Part shown: piece after piece, positions 45,061 to 54,298 of the stretch
Layout: the number at the start of each line of letters is the position of its first letter
Position numbering within the stretch: position 1 is the first letter of the stretch
NCBI GenBank assembly: GCA_001314715.1
Contig: LJSV01000004.1
Span: forward strand, 186,001-250,000
DNA: 64,000 nucleotides
Direction of reading: 5' to 3'
From: Rhodobacteraceae bacterium HLUCCA12
GTDB taxonomy: Bacteria > Pseudomonadota > Alphaproteobacteria > Rhodobacterales > Rhodobacteraceae
Notes under the pieces: model-generated
The model's database searches: none
The model's input: the letters and a program-made list of their open reading frames with translations, nothing else
What the model was told of the DNA's origin: nothing
Position numbers and translations under genes: made by a program

Positions 45061-46352
45061 CCGGCGCCGCCGCCTGGAACGCCCGCAAACCGCTTGCCCG
45101 CGGGGCACTGTCGGCGCTGGTGCTGATCTTCGGGTTCGGCGGCTGGGCGGTGACGGCCACGCTGTCAGGCGCAATCATCCTATCCGGACATGTCGCGGTC
45201 GAGGACGACTTGCAGGTGGTGCAACACCCCGAGGGCGGCGTGATCACCGACATCCTGGTGACGGAGGGGGCGCGCGTCGCGGCGGGCCAGGTATTGCTGC
45301 GCCTGGATGGCGAAACCTTGCATAGCGAACGCGCGATCGTCGAAAGCCAGTATGTCGAGGCGCTGGCCCGGCAAGCCCGGCTCGAGGCCGAACGCGAGGC
45401 AGCCGATCGCCTGACCTTCGCAATGCCGCTGTCCATGCTCATTGCAGCCCGACCGGATGCCCTTGCCATCGCCGAAACGCAGCGCCGCCTGTTCGCCACA
45501 CGCCATCAGGCCCTGCGTCAACAGATCGCCCGTCTGAACGCGCAGCGCGACCAGCACCGCGCCCGAATTGCAGGGCTGAACGCTCAGCGGAACGCGGCAC
45601 AGCGCGAGGCAGCGATGCTGGCGGCGGAATTGACGGGACAGGAAGGGCTGCTGGAGCGGGGTCTGGTGCAGGCCGCCCGCGTCCATGCCCTGCGCCGCGA
45701 TGTCGCGCGGATCGATGGAACGCTGGGCGCATTGACCGCCGAAATCGCGCAGGAACGCGGCCGTGAAAGCGAGGTCGAGCAACAGGTTGCGGCCCTCGTT
45801 CCCCAGCGTCGCGAAGAGGCCGAAGCAGCGCTTGGCGCGCTCGGTCCGCAGATCGTGGAACTGGCCCAACGCCGTCACGCGCTGGAACGCCGGATTGCCG
45901 CCCTTGATCTGCGCGCGCCGGTTTCCGGCCGCGTTCATGGTTTGCGCATCACCACGCCGCGCGCCGTCCTGCGCCCCGCCGAACCTGTGATGCAGATCGT
46001 GCCGGGGGACCGTGCGCTGATCATGACGGTGCGCATCGCGCCCGAGGATATCGACCAGGTCTTTGTCGGCCAGCCGGCGCTGGTCCGGTTTCCGGCCCTG
46101 CATTCGCCCGATCCGACCGATCTGGACGGTCGCGTGACGCGGATTTCGGCGGACATATTCACCGACGACCGACGCGGCGAGCGCTTCTATCGTGGCGAGA
46201 TCACGCTTTCCGAACCCCGGCGAAGGGGCGGCGTGGCCCTTTTGCCCGGCATGCCGATCGAGGCTCATCTGCGCACCGCCCAACGAACGCCGCTGGACTA
46301 TCTCACGCGGCCGCTGACGCAGTATCTGTTTCGCGCGCTGCGCGAAGGCTGA
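45057..46352 (+). CDS. HlyD family type I secretion adaptor
   Basis: A 431-residue membrane fusion protein. It has one N-terminal helix (ALSALVLIFGFGGWAVTATLSGA), a lipoyl half-motif (QVVQHPEGGVITDILVTEGARVAAGQVLLRLD), a long alpha-hairpin region rich in Q, R and A (residues 90-280), and the second lipoyl half with LRAPVSGRVHGLRITTPRAVLRP. It bridges the ABC exporter to an outer-membrane TolC-like channel. I chose the ATG overlapping the ABC gene stop; earlier in-frame codons lie inside that gene. Confidence 0.9.
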   Translation: MTGAAAWNARKPLARGALSALVLIFGFGGWAVTATLSGAIILSGHVAVEDDLQVVQHPEGGVITDILVTEGARVAAGQVLLRLDGETLHSERAIVESQYVEALARQARLEAEREAADRLTFAMPLSMLIAARPDALAIAETQRRLFATRHQALRQQIARLNAQRDQHRARIAGLNAQRNAAQREAAMLAAELTGQEGLLERGLVQAARVHALRRDVARIDGTLGALTAEIAQERGRESEVEQQVAALVPQRREEAEAALGALGPQIVELAQRRHALERRIAALDLRAPVSGRVHGLRITTPRAVLRPAEPVMQIVPGDRALIMTVRIAPEDIDQVFVGQPALVRFPALHSPDPTDLDGRVTRISADIFTDDRRGERFYRGEITLSEPRRRGGVALLPGMPIEAHLRTAQRTPLDYLTRPLTQYLFRALREG

Positions 46353-46427
46353 GCCGCTTCTGCTCTTTCCGTCCGCCCGTCTGTGTGCTTACTCTCGCGC
46401 GTCAGAGCATAACCAAGGAGCCGCGCC

Positions 46428-46892
46428 ATGCCTCATGCCATCGACCAGCGTCTTTCGGATCTGGGCCTGACCCTGCCCGACGCCCCTGCCCCGGCAGCCG
46501 CCTATGTGCCCTATGTTCTCAGCGGACGGCAGGTTTATGTCTCTGGCCAAATCAGCCAGGGGGCGAACGGACTGATCACGGGCAAACTGGGCGAGGACAT
46601 GAGCACCGAACAGGGGGCAGAGGCCGCGCGATCCTGCGCGCTGGCGCTGCTGTCGCAACTCCGTGCGGCCTGCGGCGGCGATTTCGGCCGCCTGCGCCGG
46701 GTGGTCAAGCTGACCGGCTTTGTGAATTCCACCGCCGATTTCACCGAACAGCCCAAGGTCATCAACGGCGCGTCCGAACTGCTGGTCGAGGTTCTTGGCG
46801 AAATCGGCTGGCATGCGCGTTCGGCAGTCGGTGTGGCATCGCTGCCCCTGGGCGTCGCGGTCGAGATCGAAGCGATTTTCGAGATCGCCTGA
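46428..46892 (+). CDS. RidA family protein
   Basis: A 154-residue protein of the YjgF/RidA superfamily, trimeric proteins that hydrolyse reactive enamine/imine intermediates of PLP enzymes. Features are VYVSGQISQ, GEDMSTEQGAEAARSCALALL, RVVKLTGFVNS and the closing RSAVGVASLPLGVAVEIEAIFEI. The arginine of the deaminase subgroup (RSAVG, in place of RxAVGV) is present. The 3' end overlaps the GDPD gene by one base. Confidence 0.88.
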   Translation: MPHAIDQRLSDLGLTLPDAPAPAAAYVPYVLSGRQVYVSGQISQGANGLITGKLGEDMSTEQGAEAARSCALALLSQLRAACGGDFGRLRRVVKLTGFVNSTADFTEQPKVINGASELLVEVLGEIGWHARSAVGVASLPLGVAVEIEAIFEIA

Positions 46893-47674
46893 TGCCGTCT
46901 GCCCTTCACCCCGACTTCCTGACCCGCCCGATCGCGCATCGCGCCCTGCACGACCAGGCCGCCCGGCGGCCGGAAAACAGCCTCGCCGCCATCGAGGCGG
47001 CGGTTTCGGCCGGATACGGGATCGAGATCGATCTGCAACCGTCAGCCGATGGCGTTGCCATGGTGTTTCACGACGAAACGCTTGATCGCATGACCGCACA
47101 AAGCGGGCCGGTAGCACAGCTTACGGCCGATGCCTTGGGCCGCATCGCACTGAACGATGGGAATGGCGCCGAGATTCCGACGCTGGAGGCAGTGCTCAAG
47201 GCAGTCGCCGGCCGGGTTCCTCTGCTGATCGAGATCAAGGATCAAAGCGGCAGCCTGGGTCCGGTGGACGGCCGGCTGGAACGCGCCGCGGCCGCCGCGC
47301 TGGAAGGGTATCAGGGGCCTGTCGCGCTGATGTCGTTCAACCCGCATTCGGTTGCCACCCTGGCAGAAGTCGCGCCCCATATTGCGCGCGGGCTGACGAC
47401 CTATGCCTTCCCCGCCGAGGATTTTCCGCAGGCGCGCGACCATCCGCAACTGGAAGCGCGCCGCGCTGCGCTGGCAGCGATTGCCGATTTTGACCGGGTC
47501 GGTGCCTGCTTTATTTCGCATTACTGGAAAGACCTGTCCGCGCCCCGCGTTTCGGAACTGAAGGCAAAGGGCGCGGCGATCCTGTGCTGGACCATCCGCA
47601 CCGCCGAGGAAGAAGCCCAGGCGCGGAAGGTGGCCCAGAACATCACCTTTGAAGGGTATCGGCCGGCAGCCTGA
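46892..47674 (+). CDS. Glycerophosphodiester phosphodiesterase family protein
   Basis: A 260-residue TIM-barrel enzyme that cleaves glycerophosphodiesters to glycerol-3-phosphate and an alcohol. The catalytic histidine region is IAHRALHDQAARRPENSLAAI; EIDLQPSADGVAMVFHDETLDR carries the metal-binding E-x-D and the second histidine. LLIEIKDQSG supplies a further metal ligand. There is no signal peptide, so it is cytoplasmic. It is translationally coupled to the RidA gene. Confidence 0.9.
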   Translation: MPSALHPDFLTRPIAHRALHDQAARRPENSLAAIEAAVSAGYGIEIDLQPSADGVAMVFHDETLDRMTAQSGPVAQLTADALGRIALNDGNGAEIPTLEAVLKAVAGRVPLLIEIKDQSGSLGPVDGRLERAAAAALEGYQGPVALMSFNPHSVATLAEVAPHIARGLTTYAFPAEDFPQARDHPQLEARRAALAAIADFDRVGACFISHYWKDLSAPRVSELKAKGAAILCWTIRTAEEEAQARKVAQNITFEGYRPAA

Positions 47675-47745
47675 ACAACCTTCCGAAAAGCGGCGCATCA
47701 CGGTCAGGGCATGCCCTGACCACGCGCGCCAGAAACTCAAGCCGA

Positions 47746-48897
47746 TCAGAACGTGTTGCTGGCAGTCCTGAACAGGCTCAACACCTGCGTGAAGGCGGGC
47801 GCCGGCGATTCGGTGGCCAGAACGACATCGTCGGGTTCGATCAGGAACCGCTGTGCCGCGAACAGACCGTCGGCATTGGTCAGATCAAATGAAAAGATGA
47901 CCTGCGGCTTGCGCGGATATGCACCCTCTTCGCGCACGTCCGAGGCTTCGTATTCGCGCAGGACCATCACGCCTTGCAGGTCCGCCCGCGCTGATGACAG
48001 GCCACCAATGGTCGACAAGGCATCCAGCGCGCTGATGTCCTCGCGCTCGAAATACACAACCTCCTGCCGGCCCGCGGCCCCCAGCGCGATGAAGTTGCGC
48101 TGATCCTGCTCGACCAGTATCCGGTCGCCGCCGCGCAGCTGGATGTCCTGCGACGGATCGGAAAACAACCGGTTCGCCGGGATTGCATAGCTATGCCCCG
48201 CACGCTGCAACCGCACCAGCGGGTTGCGCAGGTTCGCGTTGATCCCGCCCGCCTCGGACAGGGCAGTCAGGATGGTCGGGCTGATCTCGGTCAACGGTAT
48301 CCGGCCGGGCGAGGCGACGCCCGTAACCATGTCGATCGTGTTTTCCGACCCGGGGCTGACCGACAACTGCACCTGCGCATCGGGAACGATCATCTCCATC
48401 TGTTCCTGGATGTCCCGGCGCGCGGCATCGGCGGTCATCCCCGCGACCATGATCTCGCCGACGTAAGGAACAAAGATGCGCCCCGAGGTCGAGACGCTGA
48501 TGTCCGCCATGTCGGCAACCCGCTGTTCCTGCGTGGTCAGAAGCGATGTATCCTGGCTATCCCAGATCGCAAGCGTGATCAGATCGCCCGCGCGGATCAG
48601 CCGTGTCGTCGCGCTGGCGCCTGTGCCAACCCAGGAATAGCGCACGGCCCCGGCGGGGCGCGGCCAGGCGCCGATCTCGTCCAGCGCATCGCGCGTGACC
48701 TCGACCACCTGGAAGTCGGATTCGTCGCCTTGCGTTCCGCGCAAGACCTCGCTCTGCATCGCGGCCGATCGCGGCAGCGAACAGGCCGAGACCGTCAGGA
48801 CCAGCAGCATAAGCCCGATGGCACGAACCCAGCCCCTTGCGCTGAACCGAAGCGTTCCGGTCATGGTGCCGGGCAACGGGTCGTGTGCAAGATGCAT
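47746..48897 (-). CDS. Polysaccharide biosynthesis/export lipoprotein (Wza-like)
   Basis: A protein of about 383 residues. After a lipoprotein signal (LMLLVLTVSAC) come a PES domain (LIRAGDLITLAIWDSQDTSLLTTQEQRV, then GRIFVPYVGEIMVAGMTADAARRDI) and two SLBB-type segments (GVASPGRIPLTEISPTILTALSEAGGIN; FERED with ALSTIGGLSSARADLQGV). Such proteins form the outer-membrane channel for capsule or exopolysaccharide. I chose the ATG at 48897, which has a weak SD; 48864 would give a shorter signal peptide and is equally possible. No other polysaccharide genes are adjacent. Confidence 0.82.
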   Translation of the reverse strand: MHLAHDPLPGTMTGTLRFSARGWVRAIGLMLLVLTVSACSLPRSAAMQSEVLRGTQGDESDFQVVEVTRDALDEIGAWPRPAGAVRYSWVGTGASATTRLIRAGDLITLAIWDSQDTSLLTTQEQRVADMADISVSTSGRIFVPYVGEIMVAGMTADAARRDIQEQMEMIVPDAQVQLSVSPGSENTIDMVTGVASPGRIPLTEISPTILTALSEAGGINANLRNPLVRLQRAGHSYAIPANRLFSDPSQDIQLRGGDRILVEQDQRNFIALGAAGRQEVVYFEREDISALDALSTIGGLSSARADLQGVMVLREYEASDVREEGAYPRKPQVIFSFDLTNADGLFAAQRFLIEPDDVVLATESPAPAFTQVLSLFRTASNTF

Positions 48898-49067
48898 GAT
48901 CAGGTTCGCCTGTTTCCGTTTCTGAACCGTGCCGGATCGACACCTGGCCGGGCAAGGCCTGCACAAGGCACGCCGCCCGGTTCGATGCAGACGTTAGCCG
49001 CCTTCCGCCTGCACGGCAAGCACCCGCTTTCCGTTTCGTGCCAGGCGTTGCGCATTCTCTGCGGCGA

Positions 49068-49793
49068 TCACCGGCGCCGCATCCAGGCGCGCAGCGCGGG
49101 CCACGTACCGGGTGCAAACAGCGCCGCCAGCGCCAGGCCGAACCCGAACGCCGCGCATTCGGCAATCCAGACCTGCCCGGTCTCGGCGATCAGACCAAAT
49201 CCCAGGCGCGCGGCCAGCAAGACCGCGATCAGGCCGAACGCCTGACGCCGGCCCGCAGGGTTGCCCGCGGCACGCCAGCGCCACCAGGTGACGGCGCCGA
49301 CCAGCGCGAAAGCCGCGGGCATTCCCCCCAGCAGCCATGCCTGGGAATGATCGGCCATGATCAGGCCGAACAGAATCGCGCCCGCCATCGGCGCGATCAG
49401 AAGAACCGCCAGAAAGACCCGCGCGCCCAGCGCCTCGGCCACGAACTTGCCCAGCGCCGCCAGCAACACGATCACCAGAAATGCATGCATCGGCCCGGCG
49501 TGAATCAGCCCGAAGGCCGGATAACGCAGCAGATGCGAGACCGGAAAGCGCCCGGTTTCCAGCATCCAGGTCTGGATCGCGCCGGAAAACGCCAGCCGCT
49601 CGATCGCGCTCAGCCGCCAGCCCACCGCCTGCGCACCGCCGATCAGCCCGGCGCCACCGGCCCAAAGCGCCGCCTCGATCACGCCGATCAGGCCGATCGC
49701 CAGCCAGACCGCAACCGGCAACGGGTTGAGCGGCGCGGCGCCCGGATCGGCGGGCGCATCGCTCGGGCTGTCGTCATGGTCGTTGCGGGTCAT
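49068..49793 (-). CDS. Rhomboid-like membrane protein lacking catalytic residues
   Basis: A 241-residue membrane protein with about six helices and a rhomboid-type layout. The L1 region [30 protein letters not shown] resembles the H-x-x-x-H membrane segment of rhomboids. Where active rhomboids have G-x-S-G, this protein reads [14 protein letters not shown]. Where they have the catalytic histidine, it reads [13 protein letters not shown]. It is therefore probably an inactive homologue. It starts at 49793, divergent from trpS with 90 bases between. Its role is unknown. Confidence 0.6.
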   Translation of the reverse strand: MTRNDHDDSPSDAPADPGAAPLNPLPVAVWLAIGLIGVIEAALWAGGAGLIGGAQAVGWRLSAIERLAFSGAIQTWMLETGRFPVSHLLRYPAFGLIHAGPMHAFLVIVLLAALGKFVAEALGARVFLAVLLIAPMAGAILFGLIMADHSQAWLLGGMPAAFALVGAVTWWRWRAAGNPAGRRQAFGLIAVLLAARLGFGLIAETGQVWIAECAAFGFGLALAALFAPGTWPALRAWMRRR

Positions 49794-49883
49794 CGCGTTT
49801 CCCTGTCGGCGCGGCCTCGGTTGACGCCCCGCCAAGCGAGCGATAAGCGAGGCGACAGCTTTTTTCCACCACGGAGTGACGCC

Positions 49884-50921
49884 ATGACCGGCGCGACCCC
49901 CGCCACCAAGTTCCAGCCCCGCATCTTTTCGGGCATCCAGCCCTCGGGCGGGTTGACGCTTGGCAACTATCTGGGCGCGCTCAAGCGCTTTGTCGAAAAA
50001 CAGGACGAAGGGGTCGAAACCGTCTACTGCCTGGTCGACATGCACGCGATCACCATCTGGCAGGAGCCCCGGAAACTGCGCCATGCCACGCGCGAAATGG
50101 CCGCCGGGTTCATCGCGGCCGGCATCGACCCGGAAAAGTCGATCCTGTTCAATCAAAGCCAGGTTTCGGCCCATGCGGAACTGGCATGGATCTTCAATTG
50201 CGTGGCCCGCGTGGGCTGGATGAACCGCATGACGCAGTTCAAGGACAAGGCCGGCAAGGACAAGGAGGCCGCAAGCCTGGGCCTTTACGCCTACCCGGCG
50301 CTGATGGCCGCTGACATCCTTGCCTATCATGCCACCCATGTGCCCGTGGGCGAGGATCAGCGCCAGCATCTGGAACTGACGCGCGACATCGCAATCAAGT
50401 TCAACCACGATTACGAAACAGATTTCTTCCCCGTGACCGAACCCCTGATCGAAGGGGCGGCGGCGCGGGTGATGAGCCTGCGCGACGGCACGCGAAAGAT
50501 GTCGAAATCCGATCCGTCGGACCAGTCGCGGATCAACCTGACCGATGATGCCGATGCCATCGCGCAAAAGATCCGCAAGGCCCGGACCGACCCCGAGCCG
50601 CTGCCAGAGACCCTTGACGGGCTGGCCGACCGGGCCGAGGCGCGCAACCTCGTCAATATCTACGCCGCGCTTGCCAACGTCGCGCCCGAGCAGGTTCTGG
50701 CGGAATTCGCGGGACAGGGTTTCGGGGTGTTCAAACCGAAACTGGCCGATCTGGCGGTGTCCAGTCTGTCGCCGATTTCGGCGCGCATGCAGGATCTGAT
50801 GCAGGACGTGACCGAGATCGACCGCCTTCTGGGCCGCGGTGCGGACCGGGCCGAGGCGATCGCCACGCCGATCATGGAACGCTGTTACGAGATCGTCGGC
50901 ATGGTGCGGTCGCGCCGTTGA
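49884..50921 (+). CDS. trpS: Tryptophanyl-tRNA synthetase
   Basis: A 345-residue class I aminoacyl-tRNA synthetase charging tRNA-Trp. The HIGH-equivalent is [17 protein letters not shown] at residues 14-30 and the KMSKS loop is RKMSKSDPS at about 205-213. [26 protein letters not shown] and [15 protein letters not shown] are typical of TrpS. The start at 49884 follows CGGAG at 49872-49876. Upstream open frame is antisense to the rhomboid-like gene and is discarded. Single gene. Confidence 0.96.
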   Translation: MTGATPATKFQPRIFSGIQPSGGLTLGNYLGALKRFVEKQDEGVETVYCLVDMHAITIWQEPRKLRHATREMAAGFIAAGIDPEKSILFNQSQVSAHAELAWIFNCVARVGWMNRMTQFKDKAGKDKEAASLGLYAYPALMAADILAYHATHVPVGEDQRQHLELTRDIAIKFNHDYETDFFPVTEPLIEGAAARVMSLRDGTRKMSKSDPSDQSRINLTDDADAIAQKIRKARTDPEPLPETLDGLADRAEARNLVNIYAALANVAPEQVLAEFAGQGFGVFKPKLADLAVSSLSPISARMQDLMQDVTEIDRLLGRGADRAEAIATPIMERCYEIVGMVRSRR

Positions 50922-50924
50922 GGA

Positions 50925-51335
50925 TCAATCCCGCAAACGGCCGTGTAACGTGCGCCGCAAATCGGGGACAAAAGCCAGCACCCTGCGATAGGGTTCAAAG
51001 GTGATGCGGTCGCCCCGCCGCGTCACTTCATAGCACAGCCAGCGGCTTTCATTTCCACTGCGCTCGCGCGCGGCGCAGTACAGATCGCCATCGACCCACC
51101 AGACCCCCTCGTAGCGTTGCAACCAGTCGCGGTGAAAGATGCCGCGTTGTGTCGCGCTACGCGTCCCATCGGCGCGCCATGTCTCGCGCTCGGGCGGCAG
51201 GTCGGGCCCTGGCGGGTCATAGACGACAGAACGCCCGGACAGCGTCTCGACGATAGTATCCCCGCGCAGCCGCCCGGCATCCATGCAAGCGGGCAGCGCA
51301 AGGCAGACCACCATTCCAGGAACGATCGCGCGCAT
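50925..51335 (-). CDS. Small hypothetical lipoprotein
   Basis: A 136-residue protein with a hydrophobic N-terminus ending in LALPAC, a probable lipobox with Cys at residue 17. The mature part reads as a small globular domain (GRSVVYDPPG, WRADGTRSAT, WWVDGDLYCA) resembling uncharacterised periplasmic proteins of this group. The start at 51335 is decided by GGAAGG four bases upstream. It is divergent from the dehalogenase and convergent with trpS. Its function is unknown. Confidence 0.6.
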   Translation of the reverse strand: MRAIVPGMVVCLALPACMDAGRLRGDTIVETLSGRSVVYDPPGPDLPPERETWRADGTRSATQRGIFHRDWLQRYEGVWWVDGDLYCAARERSGNESRWLCYEVTRRGDRITFEPYRRVLAFVPDLRRTLHGRLRD

Positions 51336-51456
51336 CGAACCTTCCATGTCGTTTTCAGACAGGATTGACCCAACCGCGCGTGTGTCAAGCGATATTGCGT
51401 CCCTTGGTGTTTCGTTGCAGCCTGCCAGCGCAAGCAAAACGGCGGGAGGGTCCGAA

Positions 51457-52149
51457 ATGAGCGTCAAGGCCTGCGTGTTCGACGCCTATGGCACCCTGTT
51501 CGACGTGGGCGCGGCAGCGCGCCTGGCAGCCGCCGAACCCGGTGCCGAAAGCTGGGCCGAACACTGGCCCCGCCTGGCGGCGGATTGGCGTCGCAAACAA
51601 CTGGAGTATTCTTGGCTTCGCGCCGTGGCGGGCGCCCATGTCGATTTCTGGCAGGTGACGCAAGACGGGCTTGACTGGGCGCTGGAATCCGCGGGACTCG
51701 CCAACCCGGACCTGCGGTCGCGGTTGCTGGCGCTCTATTGGGAATTGCCCGCCTTTCCCGAGGTTCCGGCCATGCTTCAGGCGCTGCGCGCGCAGGGGCG
51801 CACGCTGTCGATCCTGTCGAACGGATCGCCCGCCATGTTGCAGGCGGCCGTCGACTCGGCCGGGATCGCCGCAATGCTCGATGGCGGTTGCCTGTCGGTC
51901 GAGGAGGTCGGCGTGTTCAAGCCCGATGCGCGGGTCTATGACCTTGTCGGCCAGAACCTGCATTTGCACCGGGACCAGGTTCTGTTCGTCTCGTCCAACT
52001 GCTGGGATGCCTGCGCCGCCGCCGAATACGGATTCACCGCGGTCTGGGTCAACCGCGACGGCGCCCCGATCGACCGTTTGCAGGCCACGCCCGGTCATGT
52101 GCTGTCCGATCTTTCGGCCCTGCCCGCGCTGGCATCGCAACTCGATTAA
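51457..52149 (+). CDS. Haloacid dehalogenase, type II (HAD superfamily)
   Basis: A 230-residue HAD enzyme of the L-2-haloacid dehalogenase subgroup. The nucleophile is Asp9 in CVFDAYGTLFDV. LSNGSPAML is motif II, GVFKPDARVYDL carries the motif III lysine and FVSSNCWDACAAAEYGF the motif IV residues. These match type II dehalogenases, which hydrolyse 2-haloalkanoates, although many relatives act on other substrates. An SD (GGGAGGG) precedes the ATG at 51457. Upstream in-frame starts are antisense to the small lipoprotein. Confidence 0.88.
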   Translation: MSVKACVFDAYGTLFDVGAAARLAAAEPGAESWAEHWPRLAADWRRKQLEYSWLRAVAGAHVDFWQVTQDGLDWALESAGLANPDLRSRLLALYWELPAFPEVPAMLQALRAQGRTLSILSNGSPAMLQAAVDSAGIAAMLDGGCLSVEEVGVFKPDARVYDLVGQNLHLHRDQVLFVSSNCWDACAAAEYGFTAVWVNRDGAPIDRLQATPGHVLSDLSALPALASQLD

Positions 52150-52201
52150 CCTGTGCACTTTCCGGCTGGGCAAGGCGCAATCCAGCCCCTAGTCTGCTGC
52201 C

Positions 52202-53431
52202 ATGTTTGCCGTCGATTCACTTGACAGCCGCTATTCGTGGTTCCGGCTTGCGATCGCCCTCGTGGTCGCAACCATCGGCAATGTCGGCATCTGGTCGATC
52301 GTGGTGATCCTGCCCGCCGTTCAGGCCGATTTCGGGATCGGGCGGGGGGGCGCGGCGTTTCCCTATACGCTGACCATGCTGGGCTTTGCGCTGGGCAATG
52401 TGGTGTTCGGGCGGATCGTGGACCGCTTTGGCATTCACCTGACACTGGCAGGCGCGGCGCTGACATCGGGCACGGGCTATCTGCTGGCCGCAGCCAGCCC
52501 GACCCTGTCGGTGCTGGCAATGGCGCAATTCCTGATCGGTCTTGGCACCGCAGCCGGGTTCGGGCCGCTGATCGCCGATACCTCGCTGTGGTTCCGGCGG
52601 TTTCGGGGGCTGGCTGTCGCCATCGTCGCCAGCGGCAACTACCTGTCGGGCGCGATCTGGCCGATCATCCTGGCCACGCCGATGGCCGAACAGGGGTGGC
52701 GCCCGGTCATGGTGATCCTGGGGGTGACAATCGCGGGGCTGATCGTGCCGCTGGCCTTTCTGATGCGGCGCAGGCTGGGCGATTCCGATCTCAGCACCGA
52801 GGCGCAAAGATCACGCTTCAGCCCGCAGGCCACACCATTTTCGCCGCGCCTGCTGATGTGGCTTCTGGCGCTGGCCGGGCTGTCGTGCTGCATGGCGATG
52901 GCCATGCCGCAGGTCCATATCGTCGCGCTTTGCGTCGATCTGGGTTATGGTCCGGCCGTCGGGGCCGAGATGTTATCGCTGATGCTGCTGGGCGGGGTGG
53001 TTTCGCGCATCGTTTCGGGCTTTATTGCCGACCGGCTGGGTGGCGTGCTGACGCTGCTGATCGGGTCGATTTTGCAGATGGTCGCGCTGTTTCTCTATCT
53101 GCCGTTCGATGGCATGGCCTCGCTCTATGCAGTCAGCCTTGTGTTCGGGCTGGCACAGGGCGGCATCGTGCCCGCCTATGCGATCATCGTGCGAGAATAC
53201 CTGCCCGCGCGCGAGGCAGGGGCACGTGTCGGCCTTGTGATCATGGCGACGATCCTGGGCATGGCCCTGGGCGGGTGGCTTTCGGGCGTTATCTATGATC
53301 TGACCGGGTCGTATCGTCTGGCCTTTGTGAACGGCATCGCCTGGAACGCGCTCAACATCGCGATCATGCTGACGATCCTGTTCAGCAGCCGCTTTGGCAA
53401 GGCGCGTGCCACCGGGGTTGCCGGCGCGTGA
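52202..53431 (+). CDS. MFS transporter
   Basis: A 409-residue major facilitator permease with twelve hydrophobic helices in two halves. The loop after helix 2 contains GRIVDRFGIHL, the family A-motif analogue, and its counterpart in the second half is SGFIADRLGGVLT. The layout is close to monocarboxylate/oxalate-formate type exporters (the OFA-like group). The substrate is not assignable. It is the last chromosomal gene before the tRNA-Cys insertion site. Confidence 0.85.
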   Translation: MFAVDSLDSRYSWFRLAIALVVATIGNVGIWSIVVILPAVQADFGIGRGGAAFPYTLTMLGFALGNVVFGRIVDRFGIHLTLAGAALTSGTGYLLAAASPTLSVLAMAQFLIGLGTAAGFGPLIADTSLWFRRFRGLAVAIVASGNYLSGAIWPIILATPMAEQGWRPVMVILGVTIAGLIVPLAFLMRRRLGDSDLSTEAQRSRFSPQATPFSPRLLMWLLALAGLSCCMAMAMPQVHIVALCVDLGYGPAVGAEMLSLMLLGGVVSRIVSGFIADRLGGVLTLLIGSILQMVALFLYLPFDGMASLYAVSLVFGLAQGGIVPAYAIIVREYLPAREAGARVGLVIMATILGMALGGWLSGVIYDLTGSYRLAFVNGIAWNALNIAIMLTILFSSRFGKARATGVAGA

Positions 53432-53438
53432 TCGTGTC

Positions 53439-53467
53439 TTGACGATCGCTGCGCAAGACCCTAGACG
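53439..53467 (+). promoter_or_regulatory. Native tRNA-Cys promoter (now upstream of attL)
   Basis: TTGACG at 53439-53444 and TAGACG at 53462-53467 are separated by 17 bases, and the tRNA-Cys 5' half starts at 53478, ten bases after the -10. This is the expected arrangement of the original tRNA-Cys promoter. Since integration it can only transcribe the truncated tRNA and the left end of the mobile element. Confidence 0.65.
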
Positions 53468-53474
53468 AAGGCCC

Positions 53475-53514
53475 CAAGGCGGGTTGGCGGAGAGGTTACG
53501 CAGCGGATTGCAAA
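53475..53514 (+). repeat. attL: 40-bp core, 5' half of tRNA-Cys
   Basis: These 40 bases are identical to 63825-63864. They contain the tRNA-Cys sequence from its first base (53478) through the anticodon loop and then diverge at 53515, where the tRNA's 3' half should begin. This is a truncated tRNA fused to the element. Confidence 0.93.
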
Positions 53515-53766
53515 GCCCGCAATAAACCGCGCGAAATCAACGCCAAAGCCGAAAATCCGTATCAGGACAGACCGGGAACGCCGGGTGAACACGATACTGG
53601 CCACAACGCCCCTTTCCAGACCGTAAAAACGAAAAATCCCGGCGCGCTGGGGGGCGCGACCGGGATCACTGGAAAAGATCAGGAGATCAATTCCAATCGA
53701 TACACCATACGGCCCAGAAGCGCAATAAGAGAGCACGCGAAAGACCGGCACAGGCGCGCTGCGCGG

Positions 53767-54039
53767 ATGCTGGCTTACTCGTTGTTTCTGGATGATGCGC
53801 TACACTGGCACGCGCTGAGTGTCGTCTTTCTGGCGCGCCTGACCAATCGTGAAGTCCTGTCGATAGCATTCGCCGCGCTTCGTGCACTCGAACCCGAGGC
53901 GCGGGAAATGGTCTTTGGTGCGGCTCACTGGGGCACCTTGCCTGCCGCCGATCGAAACCCCTGCGACACGCCCGAGTTTCGCCAAGCCTCTGCCGAGTAT
54001 CGGCACCGGTTCAGGATGCAGGAGCTTGGGCGCGCATGA
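53767..54039 (+). CDS. Left-end gene, 3' part of a gene split by integration
   Basis: As it stands this is a 90-residue protein (starting MLAYSLFLDDALHW) of unknown function, mostly helical with arginine and alanine. The frame is open without a stop from the att core (53515) to here. In the excised circle it is continuous with the ATG at 63736 just after the integrase, giving 217 codons. In the integrated state that start is 10 kb away, so only internal starts such as 53767 remain. The upstream chromosomal part of the frame has no ATG, GTG or TTG before a stop at 53440-53442. The 3' end overlaps the next gene by four bases. Confidence 0.6.
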   Translation: MLAYSLFLDDALHWHALSVVFLARLTNREVLSIAFAALRALEPEAREMVFGAAHWGTLPAADRNPCDTPEFRQASAEYRHRFRMQELGRA

Positions 54040-54266
54040 TGACCGAAGCCGAGCTTGATGAAATCCTTACGGTTCGTTGGCCCGCCATCGTGCGCCGTTC
54101 GATGATCGACGGTGACGAATGGACGCAATCTTTTGCCAAGAGCATTGCCCGCAACGGCAAGCGCCCGAACTGGCGACCGACGCCGAAACAAGAAGCCATC
54201 ATGCGGCGGCTGGTGTCCGATCTGGGCACCGCCCCCGAACGTGATGTTGAGCTGATCGAGAGGTGA
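54036..54266 (+). CDS. Small hypothetical phage protein
   Basis: A 76-residue protein starting in an ATGA overlap with the preceding gene and followed by a GC hairpin. Sequence such as ILTVRWPAIVRRSM and TPKQEAIMRRLVSDLG suggests a small helical protein. No family is recognised. Because it is coupled to the split gene, its expression may also depend on whether the element is excised. Confidence 0.55.
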   Translation: MMTEAELDEILTVRWPAIVRRSMIDGDEWTQSFAKSIARNGKRPNWRPTPKQEAIMRRLVSDLGTAPERDVELIER

Positions 54267-54276
54267 GAAAGACGAA

Positions 54277-54298
54277 GCCCGCCGTTGGCGCGGCGGGC
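54277..54298 (+). terminator. GC hairpin after the left-end genes
   Basis: GCCCGCC (54277-54283) pairs with GGCGGGC (54292-54298) across an eight-base loop directly after the stop of the preceding gene. No T-run follows, so it may be an imperfect terminator. Confidence 0.5.
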
